Shown: piece after piece, positions 1 to 7,613 of the stretch | How the letters are laid out: the number at the start of each line of letters is the position of its first letter | Position numbering within the stretch: position 1 is the stretch's first letter | Assembly: GCA_028696755.1 (NCBI GenBank) | Contig: JAQVGK010000028.1 | Span: 1 to 13,669 of the forward strand | DNA: 13,669 nt | From: Bacteroidales bacterium | GTDB lineage: Bacteria; Bacteroidota; Bacteroidia; Bacteroidales; ML635J-15 | Direction: 5' to 3' | Notes under the pieces: generated by a model | The model's database searches: none | What the model saw: only the letters and a program-made list of their open reading frames with translations | Told to the model about the DNA's origin: nothing | Position numbers and translations under genes: made by a program

Positions 1-338
1 ACAGCACCAGAGGCAATCTGAAAATTAATTGCAATTGCATCTGGATGAAGCGTAATTTCAAACTCGAGACAGCGATCCGGATTCCCAGTACCACAACAGT
101 GATCTTGTCTAACTATTACTGGAGATGTCCATGTTGCATCTGGAGATGATGACAAATCGACTGTTTGAAAAGGAACTGTTGGGTCGCAAAAACCTGATTG
201 CGCCTTAAGCTCAGTACTGAGATTAAACAATATCATCCCAACAATTATCGTTAGTAATGTCGGAAAATGCCTCGAAATCATGTAAAACTGTCGGGTTTTA
301 CGTTGATTCGTGTCTGGGTTTTGTAGATGTGTTTCCAT
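1..338 (-). CDS. N-terminal fragment of a large secreted surface (adhesin-like) protein, truncated by window edge
   Basis: About 112 codons are visible and the frame is open at base 1, so the gene continues beyond the window. The translation has a hydrophobic signal segment (HFPTLLTIIVGMILFNLS) ending near ELKAQ, then a mature part with a CCGTGNPDRC cluster followed by LEFEITLHPDAIAINFQIASGA. From memory, this cysteine-plus-EFxxxLxPxAxxINFxIASGA pattern is typical of the N-terminus of very long Bacteroidota cell-surface proteins with PKD/Ig or gliding-associated C-terminal domains; the C-terminus is not visible, so export by T9SS is inference. An in-frame stop lies at 369-371. The start could be the ATG at 338, giving a long basic n-region (METHLQNPDTNQRKTRQFY), or the ATG at 281, giving a conventional signal peptide. 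It diverges from the gldA-like gene with about 200 bp between. Function beyond 'exported surface protein' cannot be stated. Confidence 0.72.
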   Translation of the reverse strand, partial: METHLQNPDTNQRKTRQFYMISRHFPTLLTIIVGMILFNLSTELKAQSGFCDPTVPFQTVDLSSSPDATWTSPVIVRQDHCCGTGNPDRCLEFEITLHPDAIAINFQIASGA

Positions 339-388
339 AACGGTAAGTTTTGCTGTAAGTAACTTTCCTTAATTGTAGTAACGCTTAT

Positions 389-396
389 TAATTTTG
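389..396 (+). promoter_or_regulatory. Candidate -7 element upstream of gldA
   Basis: TAATTTTG matches the Bacteroidota TAnnTTTG -7 consensus. No TTG sits at the expected 19-23 bp upstream; the nearest is 13 bp away. It would give a leader of roughly 140 nt for the gldA start at 542. An eight-base match with two free positions is expected many times by chance in AT-rich DNA, so this is weak. The rest of 339-541 is AT-rich and shows nothing else I can support. Confidence 0.25.
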
Positions 397-541
397 ACGA
401 ATTCTATGTTGAAAAGTTGTTAAAATCCGTACAATATTAATACACGTAAATAAATTTAAAATCATTCTAAATTAACTCTGCTTAATTTTCATGTTGATTA
501 AAAAAAAATCAGTAATTTTACGCAATCAAAAATTATACCGA

Positions 542-1456
542 ATGTCAATTAAAGTTCAGAATGTAACCAAATTATTTGGCGCTCAGAAAGCACTGGATAA
601 TGTTAGTTTCGAGATACAAAGCGGAGAAATAGTCGGATTTCTTGGTCCAAATGGAGCTGGAAAGTCTACATTAATGAAAATTATTACTGGTTTTATTCCT
701 CCATCAGAAGGTGATGTTTTTGTTAATTCGAAAAATGTTCTCGAAAATCAGATGGAAATCAGAAAAACTCTGGGTTACTTGCCTGAGCAAAATCCTTTGT
801 ATACCGATATGTACATTGTAGAATTTCTGAATTTTGTTGCTGGCATTTATAAAATTCCAAATCGAATCCAACGTATCGAAGAGGTAATTGGTCTTACAGG
901 TCTCGAACCTGAGATCAACAAAAAAATTGGTGCATTATCCAAAGGTTACCGTCAGAGAGTTGGACTAGCTCAAGCAATTATTCATGATCCAGAAGTATTA
1001 ATTCTCGACGAGCCAACATCAGGTCTTGACCCAAATCAAATTATTGAAATTAGAAATCTGATTCAAAACCTTGGAAAAAAGAAAACTGTGATGTTATCGA
1101 CACACATAATGCAGGAGGTTGATGCAATATGCGATAGAATTTTGATTATCAACAAAGGAGTTTTGGTGGCTGATGACAACACTTTAGACCTTCACATTAA
1201 AGGAAAATCAAGCACTGGAACTCTGCTGGTTGAACTTATGTCGCCAGTATCTGAAAAAGATTTTAAAACAATAAAAGGAGTGCGCAAAGTAATGAGTCTT
1301 GAGACAAACAAATTCATCATTGAATTCGATGCCGAAAAAGATATGCGTCAAGATGTTTTTAATCTTGCGGTTAAGTTGAGCAATGTTGTTTTAAGCCTCC
1401 AAATCAAGGAAAAATCGCTCGAAGATGTTTTTGCTGATTTGACCAATAATAAATAA
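542..1456 (+). CDS. gldA: ABC transporter ATP-binding protein, GldA-like (gliding motility-associated)
   Basis: The 304-residue product is a cytoplasmic ATPase subunit that would energise a membrane ABC permease. All nucleotide-binding motifs are intact: Walker A GPNGAGKST (35-43), Q-loop region GYLPEQ (78-83), signature LSKGYRQR (132-139), Walker B VLILDEP (152-158), D-loop SGLD and switch His in STHIMQEV (H188). The GYLPEQNPLYTDMYI stretch and the ~100-residue C-terminal extension resemble GldA, which in Flavobacterium works with GldF and GldG in gliding. I chose the ATG at 542 because MSIKVQNVTK is the family's normal N-terminus; an in-frame ATG at 491 would add 17 basic residues without family support. 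No gldF/gldG-type permease is in the window, so the partner is unknown, and a general multidrug/polysaccharide-type exporter is an alternative. Its stop codon directly abuts that of the convergent manA. Confidence 0.85.
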   Translation: MSIKVQNVTKLFGAQKALDNVSFEIQSGEIVGFLGPNGAGKSTLMKIITGFIPPSEGDVFVNSKNVLENQMEIRKTLGYLPEQNPLYTDMYIVEFLNFVAGIYKIPNRIQRIEEVIGLTGLEPEINKKIGALSKGYRQRVGLAQAIIHDPEVLILDEPTSGLDPNQIIEIRNLIQNLGKKKTVMLSTHIMQEVDAICDRILIINKGVLVADDNTLDLHIKGKSSTGTLLVELMSPVSEKDFKTIKGVRKVMSLETNKFIIEFDAEKDMRQDVFNLAVKLSNVVLSLQIKEKSLEDVFADLTNNK

Positions 1457-2419
1457 CTAAGACTCCAGAAAAACTTCTAAAAGTTCCGAATATTCTTCTG
1501 GGACAATTGTAACATTACTTATTGCAGCTGGAATAAGAACAGTTTCGCCTTTCTTTAAAAACACGTCATCATTTCCTGTTGTTTTAATACTAACTTTTCC
1601 ATTAATACAAAAATAAACGACAAAAGAATCCAGCTCGTAATAGTCTTTTAAAACGGTATTCATAACCGGCAGCATATTAACTGAGAAATACTGATTTGAA
1701 ATTATTTTATTCGATTTATCTGGATTTCTCGAGAATAATGTCTTTACAAATTCTGTTTTCTTAAAATCAATTACATCTTCAGCCAAATCAAGATGCAGCT
1801 CTCTTCCAACCCTTCCATAATCATACACACGATATGTTATATCCGATGTCTGTTGAATTTCCACAATAGTATTTCCTGCGCCAAGACTATGAACGCGACC
1901 GGCCGGGATAAAGTAAACTTCGCCGCTTTTTGTTTCGGGTTGATTTATCAAATTTTCAAAGCTTCCTTCACTTACTGATTCAAAAAACTCATCTTTACTT
2001 ACATCTTTTGAAAAACCACTAATCAGCTTTGCCCCAGGTTCGGCATCAAGAACATACCAAATTTCGTTTTTACCATGAGCATTGTGACGTTCGGCGGCAA
2101 CTTCATCATTTGGATGAACCTGAACTGATAAGTTTTCTTTAGCTTCAATTATCTTAATAAGCAGCGGAAACTCATATCCAAATTTTTCGAACACAGAATC
2201 TCCAACAATTTCGCCCATATAAATTTCGATAATCTCGTCGATATTATTCCCTTTAAGAAAGCCGTTTGCCACTATCGACAAATCGCCTTCAACCGCTGAT
2301 ATTTCCCAGCTTTCGCCACAATCAGTAGGAGCCTTTTTGTCTGCTTTAATCTTACTTATTTTTTCTCCTCCCCAAACCTTTGATTTATAAACGGGTTTGA
2401 ATTTTATTGGATATAGCAT
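1457..2419 (-). CDS. manA: Mannose-6-phosphate isomerase, class I
   Basis: A 320-residue cytosolic zinc enzyme that interconverts fructose 6-phosphate and mannose 6-phosphate, feeding GDP-sugar and surface-polysaccharide synthesis or mannose catabolism. The cupin metal ligands can be read directly: Q100 and H102 in SVQVHPND, E119 in GKNEIWYVL, and H177 in PAGRVHSLGAG. The conserved IVEIQQTSDITYRVYDYGR segment (about 185-203) supplies the active-site Arg. The length matches the short bacterial type I PMI (about 315 residues, as in Bacillus ManA) rather than the longer E. coli form. The ATG at 2419 gives the standard LYPIKFKPVYKSKVWGG start. The gene diverges from udk across 65 bp and ends tail-to-tail against gldA with no intergenic base. 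Confidence 0.93.
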   Translation of the reverse strand: MLYPIKFKPVYKSKVWGGEKISKIKADKKAPTDCGESWEISAVEGDLSIVANGFLKGNNIDEIIEIYMGEIVGDSVFEKFGYEFPLLIKIIEAKENLSVQVHPNDEVAAERHNAHGKNEIWYVLDAEPGAKLISGFSKDVSKDEFFESVSEGSFENLINQPETKSGEVYFIPAGRVHSLGAGNTIVEIQQTSDITYRVYDYGRVGRELHLDLAEDVIDFKKTEFVKTLFSRNPDKSNKIISNQYFSVNMLPVMNTVLKDYYELDSFVVYFCINGKVSIKTTGNDDVFLKKGETVLIPAAISNVTIVPEEYSELLEVFLES

Positions 2420-2450
2420 TTGTAAATAAATTTTTATTATTTTTAAAACT

Positions 2451-2458
2451 CAAAATTA
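2451..2458 (-). promoter_or_regulatory. Candidate -7 element for manA
   Basis: On the minus strand this reads TAATTTTG, an exact TAnnTTTG match, 32 bp before the manA ATG, a normal distance. The only nearby upstream TTG is 13 bp away rather than 19-23, so the -33 element is poor. It lies in the 65-bp divergent gap shared with udk; no comparable element is visible for udk. Confidence 0.4.
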
Positions 2459-2484
2459 ACAATTTTTATCACAAGTAAAATTTT

Positions 2485-3096
2485 ATGTTAGTAGTAGGAA
2501 TTGCAGGCGGAACAGGATCAGGTAAAACCACGGTAGTCCGCAAAATAATTGAAAAATTGCCTCAAGGTTGTGTTACGGTTGTACCTCAGGACTCATACTA
2601 TAAAGATAATAGTCACCTTCCTCTTGAAGAAAGGCAGAAAATAAATTTTGACCATCCAGATGCAATTGAGTGGCCGCTATTAGTTCATGATATTAAGGAA
2701 TTGAAGCAGAAAACAACTATTAACCAGCCAATTTATTCGTATCTCACGTGTACACGTAGCGAAGAAACTATTAAAGTTGTGCCTGCTGAAGTTATCATAG
2801 TTGAGGGCATTCTGATTCTTGGGCAGAAAGATTTAAGAAATCTTATGAGTTTGAAAGTTTTTGTAAGTGCAGATGCTGATGATAGGTTATCGAGGGTTAT
2901 TCAGCGCGACATTATTGAGCGCGGTCGTTCTGTTTCAATGGTTTTAGAAAGATATGACAAAACTGTAAAACCATCTCATCTTCAATTTATTGAGCCAACG
3001 ATGAGATATGCAGATATTATTGTTCCACAAGGTGGCAATAATGATGTTGCAATTGATTTACTAACAAAATTTATTTTACAAAACCTAAGCAAATAA
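2485..3096 (+). CDS. udk: Uridine kinase
   Basis: A 203-residue cytosolic kinase of pyrimidine salvage that phosphorylates uridine/cytidine to UMP/CMP. The P-loop GGTGSGKT (8-15) is followed by the D-loop PQDSYYKD (34-41) with catalytic D36, then NFDHPDA (54-60), the nucleoside-binding YSYLTCTR segment and Walker B-like VIIVEGIL. RDIIERGRS and the RYDKTVKPSHLQFIEPTMRYAD block are classic for the family. Length and start are normal. The exonuclease gene follows 2 bp downstream, so the two are almost certainly co-transcribed. No strong Shine-Dalgarno is seen. Confidence 0.95.
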   Translation: MLVVGIAGGTGSGKTTVVRKIIEKLPQGCVTVVPQDSYYKDNSHLPLEERQKINFDHPDAIEWPLLVHDIKELKQKTTINQPIYSYLTCTRSEETIKVVPAEVIIVEGILILGQKDLRNLMSLKVFVSADADDRLSRVIQRDIIERGRSVSMVLERYDKTVKPSHLQFIEPTMRYADIIVPQGGNNDVAIDLLTKFILQNLSK

Positions 3097-3098
3097 CC

Positions 3099-3803
3099 AT
3101 GTTAGATAATTTAAAATTAAGCGATGTTTTGTTTCTTGATATAGAAACTGTTCCTGCAGCAGCAGAATTTGGAGAGTTAAACGAATCATTTCAAAAGCAT
3201 TGGGATAAAAAATCCTCGCATTTCAGAGCAGAAACAGAGTCGGCTTCTGATGTATATCAACGTGCTGGAATTTATTCCGAGTTTGGCAAAATAATTTGCA
3301 TTTCGGTTGGATTTATTCACAATAATGTTTTTCGGGTAAAATCATTTTACGGAGATGATGAAAAAAATCTTCTGCTATCTTTTAGCGCGATGATTGCTGG
3401 CTGGGATAGAACTGGAAACAAAGTTTTATGTGGGCATAACCTTAAAGAGTTTGATGTTCCATATATTTCACGACGAATGCTTGTAAACGGGATTCAGCTT
3501 CCACCAGCATTTGATTTGGCTGGAAAAAAACCATGGGAAGTAAAACACATAGACACTTTAGAATTATGGAAATTTGGTGACTATAAAAATTTCACATCAC
3601 TGGCATTGCTAGCAGATTTATTCAACATTCCAACTCCCAAAGACGATATTGATGGCAGTCAGGTTTACGATGTTTACTACAAGGAAAACAATCTTGAAAG
3701 GATTGCTACATATTGCGAAAAGGATGTACTTTGTGTTGCAAATCTTTTACTTCGATTTATGGGAAAACCAATTATCAACCCTGATAATTTAGAGAAGGTG
3801 TAA
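3099..3803 (+). CDS. PolB-like 3'-5' exonuclease (DnaQ fold)
   Basis: A 234-residue protein of the 'predicted 3'-5' exonuclease, PolB-like' family common in Bacteroidota. The DEDDy catalytic set can be placed: D14 and E16 in FLDIET (ExoI), D119 in GHNLKEFD (ExoII), and Y205/D209 in YCEKD (ExoIII, YxxxD). The segment SEFGKIICISVGFI (60-73) is also typical. It consists of the exonuclease domain alone, without a polymerase domain, so a role in DNA or RNA end trimming is inferred; the in vivo substrate is not known to me. It is coupled to udk with a 2-bp gap and is followed at once by a hairpin terminator. The pairing with udk suggests shared expression rather than shared chemistry. Confidence 0.85.
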   Translation: MLDNLKLSDVLFLDIETVPAAAEFGELNESFQKHWDKKSSHFRAETESASDVYQRAGIYSEFGKIICISVGFIHNNVFRVKSFYGDDEKNLLLSFSAMIAGWDRTGNKVLCGHNLKEFDVPYISRRMLVNGIQLPPAFDLAGKKPWEVKHIDTLELWKFGDYKNFTSLALLADLFNIPTPKDDIDGSQVYDVYYKENNLERIATYCEKDVLCVANLLLRFMGKPIINPDNLEKV

Positions 3804-3837
3804 AAAAAATGCAGAACTTAAAATTCTGCACCTTTTT
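3802..3837. terminator. Bidirectional intrinsic terminator between the exonuclease gene and queA
   Basis: A perfect 6-bp stem, GCAGAA (3811-3816) with TTCTGC (3824-3829), encloses a 7-nt loop. On the plus strand it is followed by ACCTTTTT; on the minus strand by A then eight T (complement of 3802-3809). It lies between two convergent genes, so it can serve both. The minus-strand tail is the stronger one, favouring termination of the long minus-strand operon after queA. Confidence 0.75.
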
Positions 3838-3851
3838 AATATTGTTTTTTA

Positions 3852-4904
3852 TCAAATTATTAGCATCGCATCACCATAGGTGCCAAAATTATATTTTTCT
3901 TTAATTGCAACATCATAAGCATGCATTAACTGATTGTATCCCGTAAATGCAGCAACAGTCATCATTAAAGTTGATTTTGGCAGGTGAAAATTTGAAATCA
4001 AAGCATTAGGAACCATAACATCATAAGGCGGAAAAATAAACTTGTTTGTCCAACCATCAAAAGGTTTAAGATATCCCGAGGTAGTTACGGCACTTTCAAG
4101 CGTTCGAAGAACTGTAGTTCCAACAGCACAAACCTTACGTTTATCTTCTTTGGCTTTATTAACAAGGTTTGCAACTTCTTCGCCGATTAATATTTGTTCC
4201 GAATCCATTTTGTGTTTGGTAAGATCTTCGACATCGACATTTCTAAAATTACCCAAACCAACATGTAAGGTTATATATCCAAATTCGACACCGATAATCT
4301 CGAGTCTCTTCATTAATTCGCGACTAAAGTGCATTCCAGCAGTTGGAGCAGCCACAGCACCCTCGTTTTTAGCAAAAATAGTTTGATATCTTTCTTTGTC
4401 AGCATCAACCACCTCACGTTTTACGATGTGTGTTGGTAGAGGAGTTTCGCCTAAACCATATAATGTTTTCTTAAAGCTGTCGTAATCGCTGTCTATCAAG
4501 AAGCGTAATGTTCTACCTCGAGATGTGGTATTATCAATAACTTCAGCAACAAGCTCATCATTTTCGCCAAAGTAGAGTTTATTACCTATGCGAATTTTAC
4601 GAGCTGGGTCAACCAAGACATCCCATAATCTTTGATCGCGGTTTAGTTCTCGCAATAAAAACACTTCTATTCTGGCACCAGTTTTTTCTTTGTTTCCATA
4701 AAGTCGTGCAGGAAAAACTTTGGTATCATTAAATATCATAACATCCTTATCGCTAAAGTAATCTTTAACATCCTTGAATGTTTTATGCTCAATTTCGCCG
4801 GTTTTTTTGTGAAACACCATCAACCTCGACTCGTCGCGGCTAGGCGCAGGATGTAATGCAATTAATTCGTCAGGAAGATTAAATCCGAATTGTGATAATT
4901 TCAT
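3852..4904 (-). CDS. queA: S-adenosylmethionine:tRNA ribosyltransferase-isomerase QueA
   Basis: A 350-residue cytosolic enzyme that transfers and isomerises the ribosyl group of SAM onto preQ1 in tRNA, giving epoxyqueuosine at position 34 of GUN-anticodon tRNAs. Family landmarks appear in order: [20 protein letters not shown] near the N-terminus, [14 protein letters not shown], the [13 protein letters not shown] segment, [15 protein letters not shown] in the middle, then [13 protein letters not shown] and the KHKMDSEQ block that builds the active site. The C-terminal [14 protein letters not shown] and [11 protein letters not shown] are also standard. Length is normal. It is the last gene of the minus-strand cluster, 54 bp after truB with no obvious promoter in that gap, so co-transcription with truB is likely. 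Transcription probably stops at the 3802-3837 hairpin. Confidence 0.96.
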   Translation of the reverse strand: MKLSQFGFNLPDELIALHPAPSRDESRLMVFHKKTGEIEHKTFKDVKDYFSDKDVMIFNDTKVFPARLYGNKEKTGARIEVFLLRELNRDQRLWDVLVDPARKIRIGNKLYFGENDELVAEVIDNTTSRGRTLRFLIDSDYDSFKKTLYGLGETPLPTHIVKREVVDADKERYQTIFAKNEGAVAAPTAGMHFSRELMKRLEIIGVEFGYITLHVGLGNFRNVDVEDLTKHKMDSEQILIGEEVANLVNKAKEDKRKVCAVGTTVLRTLESAVTTSGYLKPFDGWTNKFIFPPYDVMVPNALISNFHLPKSTLMMTVAAFTGYNQLMHAYDVAIKEKYNFGTYGDAMLII

Positions 4905-4958
4905 ATCTTTATATCAATTTTAAAAAACTTACATTTATACAGTTAAAAATGAAAAAGG

Positions 4959-5672
4959 TTACATTTTGTTTACGAATTCCATAAAATGATTTAAATCTAC
5001 AGCATCATTTATCGAAAAATTTCCGCTTTTAACGCGCCTAAGATAATACAAAAAGGCCCCGTTGTCAAGTCTTTTTCCAAAATCGTGAGCCAATGTTCTT
5101 ATATAAGTACCTTTAGAACAGGCGATAGTAAGCCTTACATCAGGCAAATTAATTTCGTCAATATCGTATTTTGAGATTAAAATTTCTCGCTCATCCAACT
5201 TTACCTTTCTACCTTTTCGTGCATATTCATATGCTCTTTTGCCATTTATTTGCACTGCAGAAAAAACTGGTGGTGTTTGCAAACTTGTTCCTAAAAATGA
5301 TTTTGCAACTTCATAAATTTTATCTTCCGTAATAGCTGAGATATCAAAAGTGGCATCAATTTCCTTTTCCATATCGTAAGAAGGTGTGGTTGCTCCTAGA
5401 CGAAAAACAGCTTCGTAAACCTTTTCGCCTTCCTGAATTTCTTCGATTAGCTTAGTACATTTCCCAGTACAAAGAATCAATACTCCAGTTGCAAGGGGAT
5501 CTAAAGTACCTGCATGACCAACTTTTATTTTATGATTACCAGTAATTTCGCGGAGTTTGTACCTAATTTTATTAACTACATCAAAAGATGACCAAGTTGC
5601 TGGTTTATCAATAACCATTATTTCTCCCGACTCAAAATCGGGAGTTCTGTCGAAACGAAAACAGTCTTGCAT
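4959..5672 (-). CDS. truB: tRNA pseudouridine(55) synthase TruB
   Basis: A 237-residue enzyme that isomerises U55 in the T-arm of tRNAs to pseudouridine. GEIMVIDKPATWSSFDVV (16-33) is the family N-terminus, and the catalytic aspartate is D58 in VGHAGTLDPLATGVL. KVYEAVFRLG, GKRAYEYARKG and CSKGTYIRTLAHDFG are further TruB motifs. The frame is open upstream to an ATG at 5714, but that start would run inside uppP. The ATG at 5672 shares its A with the uppP stop codon (TAATG), which implies translational coupling and is the better start. The protein is short compared with TruB forms that carry a C-terminal PUA domain; none is visible here. Confidence 0.95.
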   Translation of the reverse strand: MQDCFRFDRTPDFESGEIMVIDKPATWSSFDVVNKIRYKLREITGNHKIKVGHAGTLDPLATGVLILCTGKCTKLIEEIQEGEKVYEAVFRLGATTPSYDMEKEIDATFDISAITEDKIYEVAKSFLGTSLQTPPVFSAVQINGKRAYEYARKGRKVKLDEREILISKYDIDEINLPDVRLTIACSKGTYIRTLAHDFGKRLDNGAFLYYLRRVKSGNFSINDAVDLNHFMEFVNKM

Positions 5673-6460
5673 TAGCTTAAAAATATAATAGATAACAAAC
5701 CAGCAATAAGACAATATATTGCAAACCAGATGAGCTTACCTTTTTTCACGAGATTAATCATTACACTACAAGCCAATAATCCAGATGCAAAAGCAGCTAA
5801 AAATCCAATTATTAGAGAACTAACAGGAATTCCGGTTGAAGCAATATCGCCACCAATAATTTCGAGGAAGTTTTCGCCGAGAATTGGAATAAGTACCATT
5901 AAAAATGAGAATTTTGCCACTTCCGACTTTTTATTACCATTAATTAATCCGGTTGCAATAGTTGCACCTGAGCGCGAAATTCCTGGCACAACAGCAAGAG
6001 CCTGAGCAACGCCTATAATAAAAGCATCAAAATAGTTAATATCTCGCTGCTTTTTATTTCTAAAGAAATATGTAAATGCTAATAATGAAGCGGTAACAAT
6101 AAGCATTAATCCAATAAATAACATATTTCCGCCAGCAAACAACCCCTCAACAGCATCTTTAAAGAAGAGGCCAACAATCATAACAGGAATCATTGACACA
6201 ACAATCTTAGCTATATAGCTTGTCTCTTCATTGTATTTAAACTTAAAAACACCTTTTAGTAAAGCCAAAATATCTCTGCGAAAAACAATGATTGTGCTTA
6301 ATACCGTAGCACCATGTACCATTATCGAAAAGTATAGATTTTCTTCGCCCTTAATTCCAAAGAGCTCTTTACCAATTTCGAGATGAGCACTGCTACTTAC
6401 AGGTAAAAACTCTGTTAATCCTTGAACCAACCCAAGGATTAAAGCTTCGAACCATTCCAT
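5672..6460 (-). CDS. uppP: Undecaprenyl-diphosphatase UppP (BacA family)
   Basis: A 262-residue polytopic inner-membrane enzyme that dephosphorylates undecaprenyl diphosphate, recycling the lipid carrier for peptidoglycan and surface glycans; overproduction is classically linked to bacitracin resistance. The two signature regions are present: [15 protein letters not shown] (13-27, with the conserved Glu at 17) and PGISRSGAT (159-167, with Arg163). Hydrophobic segments lie roughly at 86-100, 112-132, 183-200, 212-237 and 243-261, with the two re-entrant motif loops. Length is normal for the family. It starts 9 bp after the DUF3098 gene and its stop overlaps the truB start. Confidence 0.96.
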   Translation of the reverse strand: MEWFEALILGLVQGLTEFLPVSSSAHLEIGKELFGIKGEENLYFSIMVHGATVLSTIIVFRRDILALLKGVFKFKYNEETSYIAKIVVSMIPVMIVGLFFKDAVEGLFAGGNMLFIGLMLIVTASLLAFTYFFRNKKQRDINYFDAFIIGVAQALAVVPGISRSGATIATGLINGNKKSEVAKFSFLMVLIPILGENFLEIIGGDIASTGIPVSSLIIGFLAAFASGLLACSVMINLVKKGKLIWFAIYCLIAGLLSIIFLS

Positions 6461-6469
6461 ATATTTTTA

Positions 6470-6736
6470 TTAATTTGATTTTGGTCTCCACATTATTGCG
6501 AAGATTTCGGTAACAAATCCAAGTAGAATAACTATTGGAGCAAGGGTAATTCTTCTGAAATTAAATATTTCAGGATTAAAGACATTAGGATCTTCGCTTT
6601 TACCACCCGACAATAAAACAAATCCGATAATAATTAGAGCAAAACCTGCTGCCAGAATTATATAATTTTTCTTTCCTAAAACAAAACCCGACTTTTGTTC
6701 CTGTGGGATGTTGCTATCTTTTTCAATTTTATTCAT
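6470..6736 (-). CDS. DUF3098 family small membrane protein
   Basis: An 88-residue protein of unknown function, recognised as DUF3098 from its pattern: a short polar N-terminus, then FVLGKKNYIILAAGFALIII, LSGGKSEDPNVFNPEIFNFRR in the middle, and a second hydrophobic stretch. It has two predicted membrane helices (about 27-44 and 66-83) joined by a loop with the DPxxFNxEIFxFRR motif, and a short basic C-terminal tail. It is separated from ftsX by a single base and from uppP by 9 bp. In my recollection this ftsX-DUF3098-uppP order recurs in Bacteroidota, which suggests an envelope role, but no function is established from the sequence. Confidence 0.88.
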   Translation of the reverse strand: MNKIEKDSNIPQEQKSGFVLGKKNYIILAAGFALIIIGFVLLSGGKSEDPNVFNPEIFNFRRITLAPIVILLGFVTEIFAIMWRPKSN

Positions 6737-6737
6737 C

Positions 6738-7610
6738 TTAGTAATATAAATTTGCTGTTTTTAGATTTAAATATTTATTTATCGAAAAATAGGTGGATAT
6801 AGTTGTTAGAACAACACCACTTATTAGTATTAGAGCATATAGCGACACAATTATAGCGGGGCTGATAAGACTAACCACCTCACCCATTTGTTTGTTTGTA
6901 AAGTAAAATATTACCGAAAGAATAATCATGGCGATAAACGAACTGTATAAACCTTGCAATGCCCCAGTAATAAGGAATGGCTTTCTGATAAAGCTTCTTT
7001 TAGCCCCTACCAGTTTCATAGTATTTATGGTAAATCGTTTCGAATAAATCATTAACCTTACAGTATTGTTAAGTAACGCAAATGAAATTAAAAACAGAGC
7101 AGCGCAAAAAATTAAGAGTATAATACTAATTTTGTTTACATTATTATTGATTTCATTAATCAGGTTGTGCTGATACGACACCTCATCAACTATTTCGGTA
7201 TTTGATAAGAAGAATTTTTCGATACTGGCAATACTGTCGGGATTAGCATACTCGGCATTAAGGTAAACAAATATTGTTACAGGAAGCGGGTTATAACCTA
7301 ATGTACCGACAAAGTCTTCGCCCAATTCTTCTTGCAAAATTTCGGCAGCTTTCTCTTTGGTAATATACTCGGTTGATTTTACAAAGTCGTATGTGTCGAG
7401 AGTTTTTTGATACAGTTTTAAATCAGGTTCTTTCACACCTTCTTTCGTAAGTATGGCAAATCGAATATTTTCCTTTACATATACCGAAAGAAAACTTGCA
7501 TTTAGAATTAACCAGCCAACTATTCCTAGTAGCAGTAAAACCATAGAAATACTCACAAGTGAAGTAAGATAGGCTCCCCTGATTTTATTTCTAATTTTAT
7601 TTTCTTTCAT
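6738..7610 (-). CDS. ftsX: FtsX-like cell-division ABC permease
   Basis: A 290-residue inner-membrane protein. In other bacteria FtsX with the ATPase FtsE relays a division signal to periplasmic peptidoglycan hydrolases. Topology fits FtsX: a short cytoplasmic N-terminus, TM1 at about 17-39, a large periplasmic domain (about 40-158, including EYITKEKAAEILQEELGEDF and the NPLPVTIFVYL segment), then TM2 161-181, TM3 213-236 and TM4 251-273. The cytoplasmic loop MKLVGAKRSFIRKPFLITGA (198-217) is the conserved FtsX permease motif. No ftsE gene is in the window, so the ATPase must be encoded elsewhere. The gene starts 3 bp after the stop of the large Ig-domain protein gene and heads the envelope/tRNA cluster. 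Confidence 0.92.
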   Translation of the reverse strand: MKENKIRNKIRGAYLTSLVSISMVLLLLGIVGWLILNASFLSVYVKENIRFAILTKEGVKEPDLKLYQKTLDTYDFVKSTEYITKEKAAEILQEELGEDFVGTLGYNPLPVTIFVYLNAEYANPDSIASIEKFFLSNTEIVDEVSYQHNLINEINNNVNKISIILLIFCAALFLISFALLNNTVRLMIYSKRFTINTMKLVGAKRSFIRKPFLITGALQGLYSSFIAMIILSVIFYFTNKQMGEVVSLISPAIIVSLYALILISGVVLTTISTYFSINKYLNLKTANLYY

Positions 7611-7613
7611 CTG

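Noticed and set aside
491..541. Longer GldA N-terminus beginning at 491
   Set aside because: The added residues are not part of the ABC domain; MSIKVQNVTK at 542 is the normal family start.
1465..1501. Nested hairpin CCAGAA...TTCTGG enclosing AACTT/AAGTT as a terminator for gldA
   Set aside because: It lies inside the manA coding sequence, has a weak AT-rich stem and no T-run follows on the plus strand.
5673..5714. Longer TruB N-terminus beginning at 5714
   Set aside because: The extra 14 residues lie entirely within the uppP frame, have no TruB similarity, and the TAATG overlap gives a natural start at 5672.
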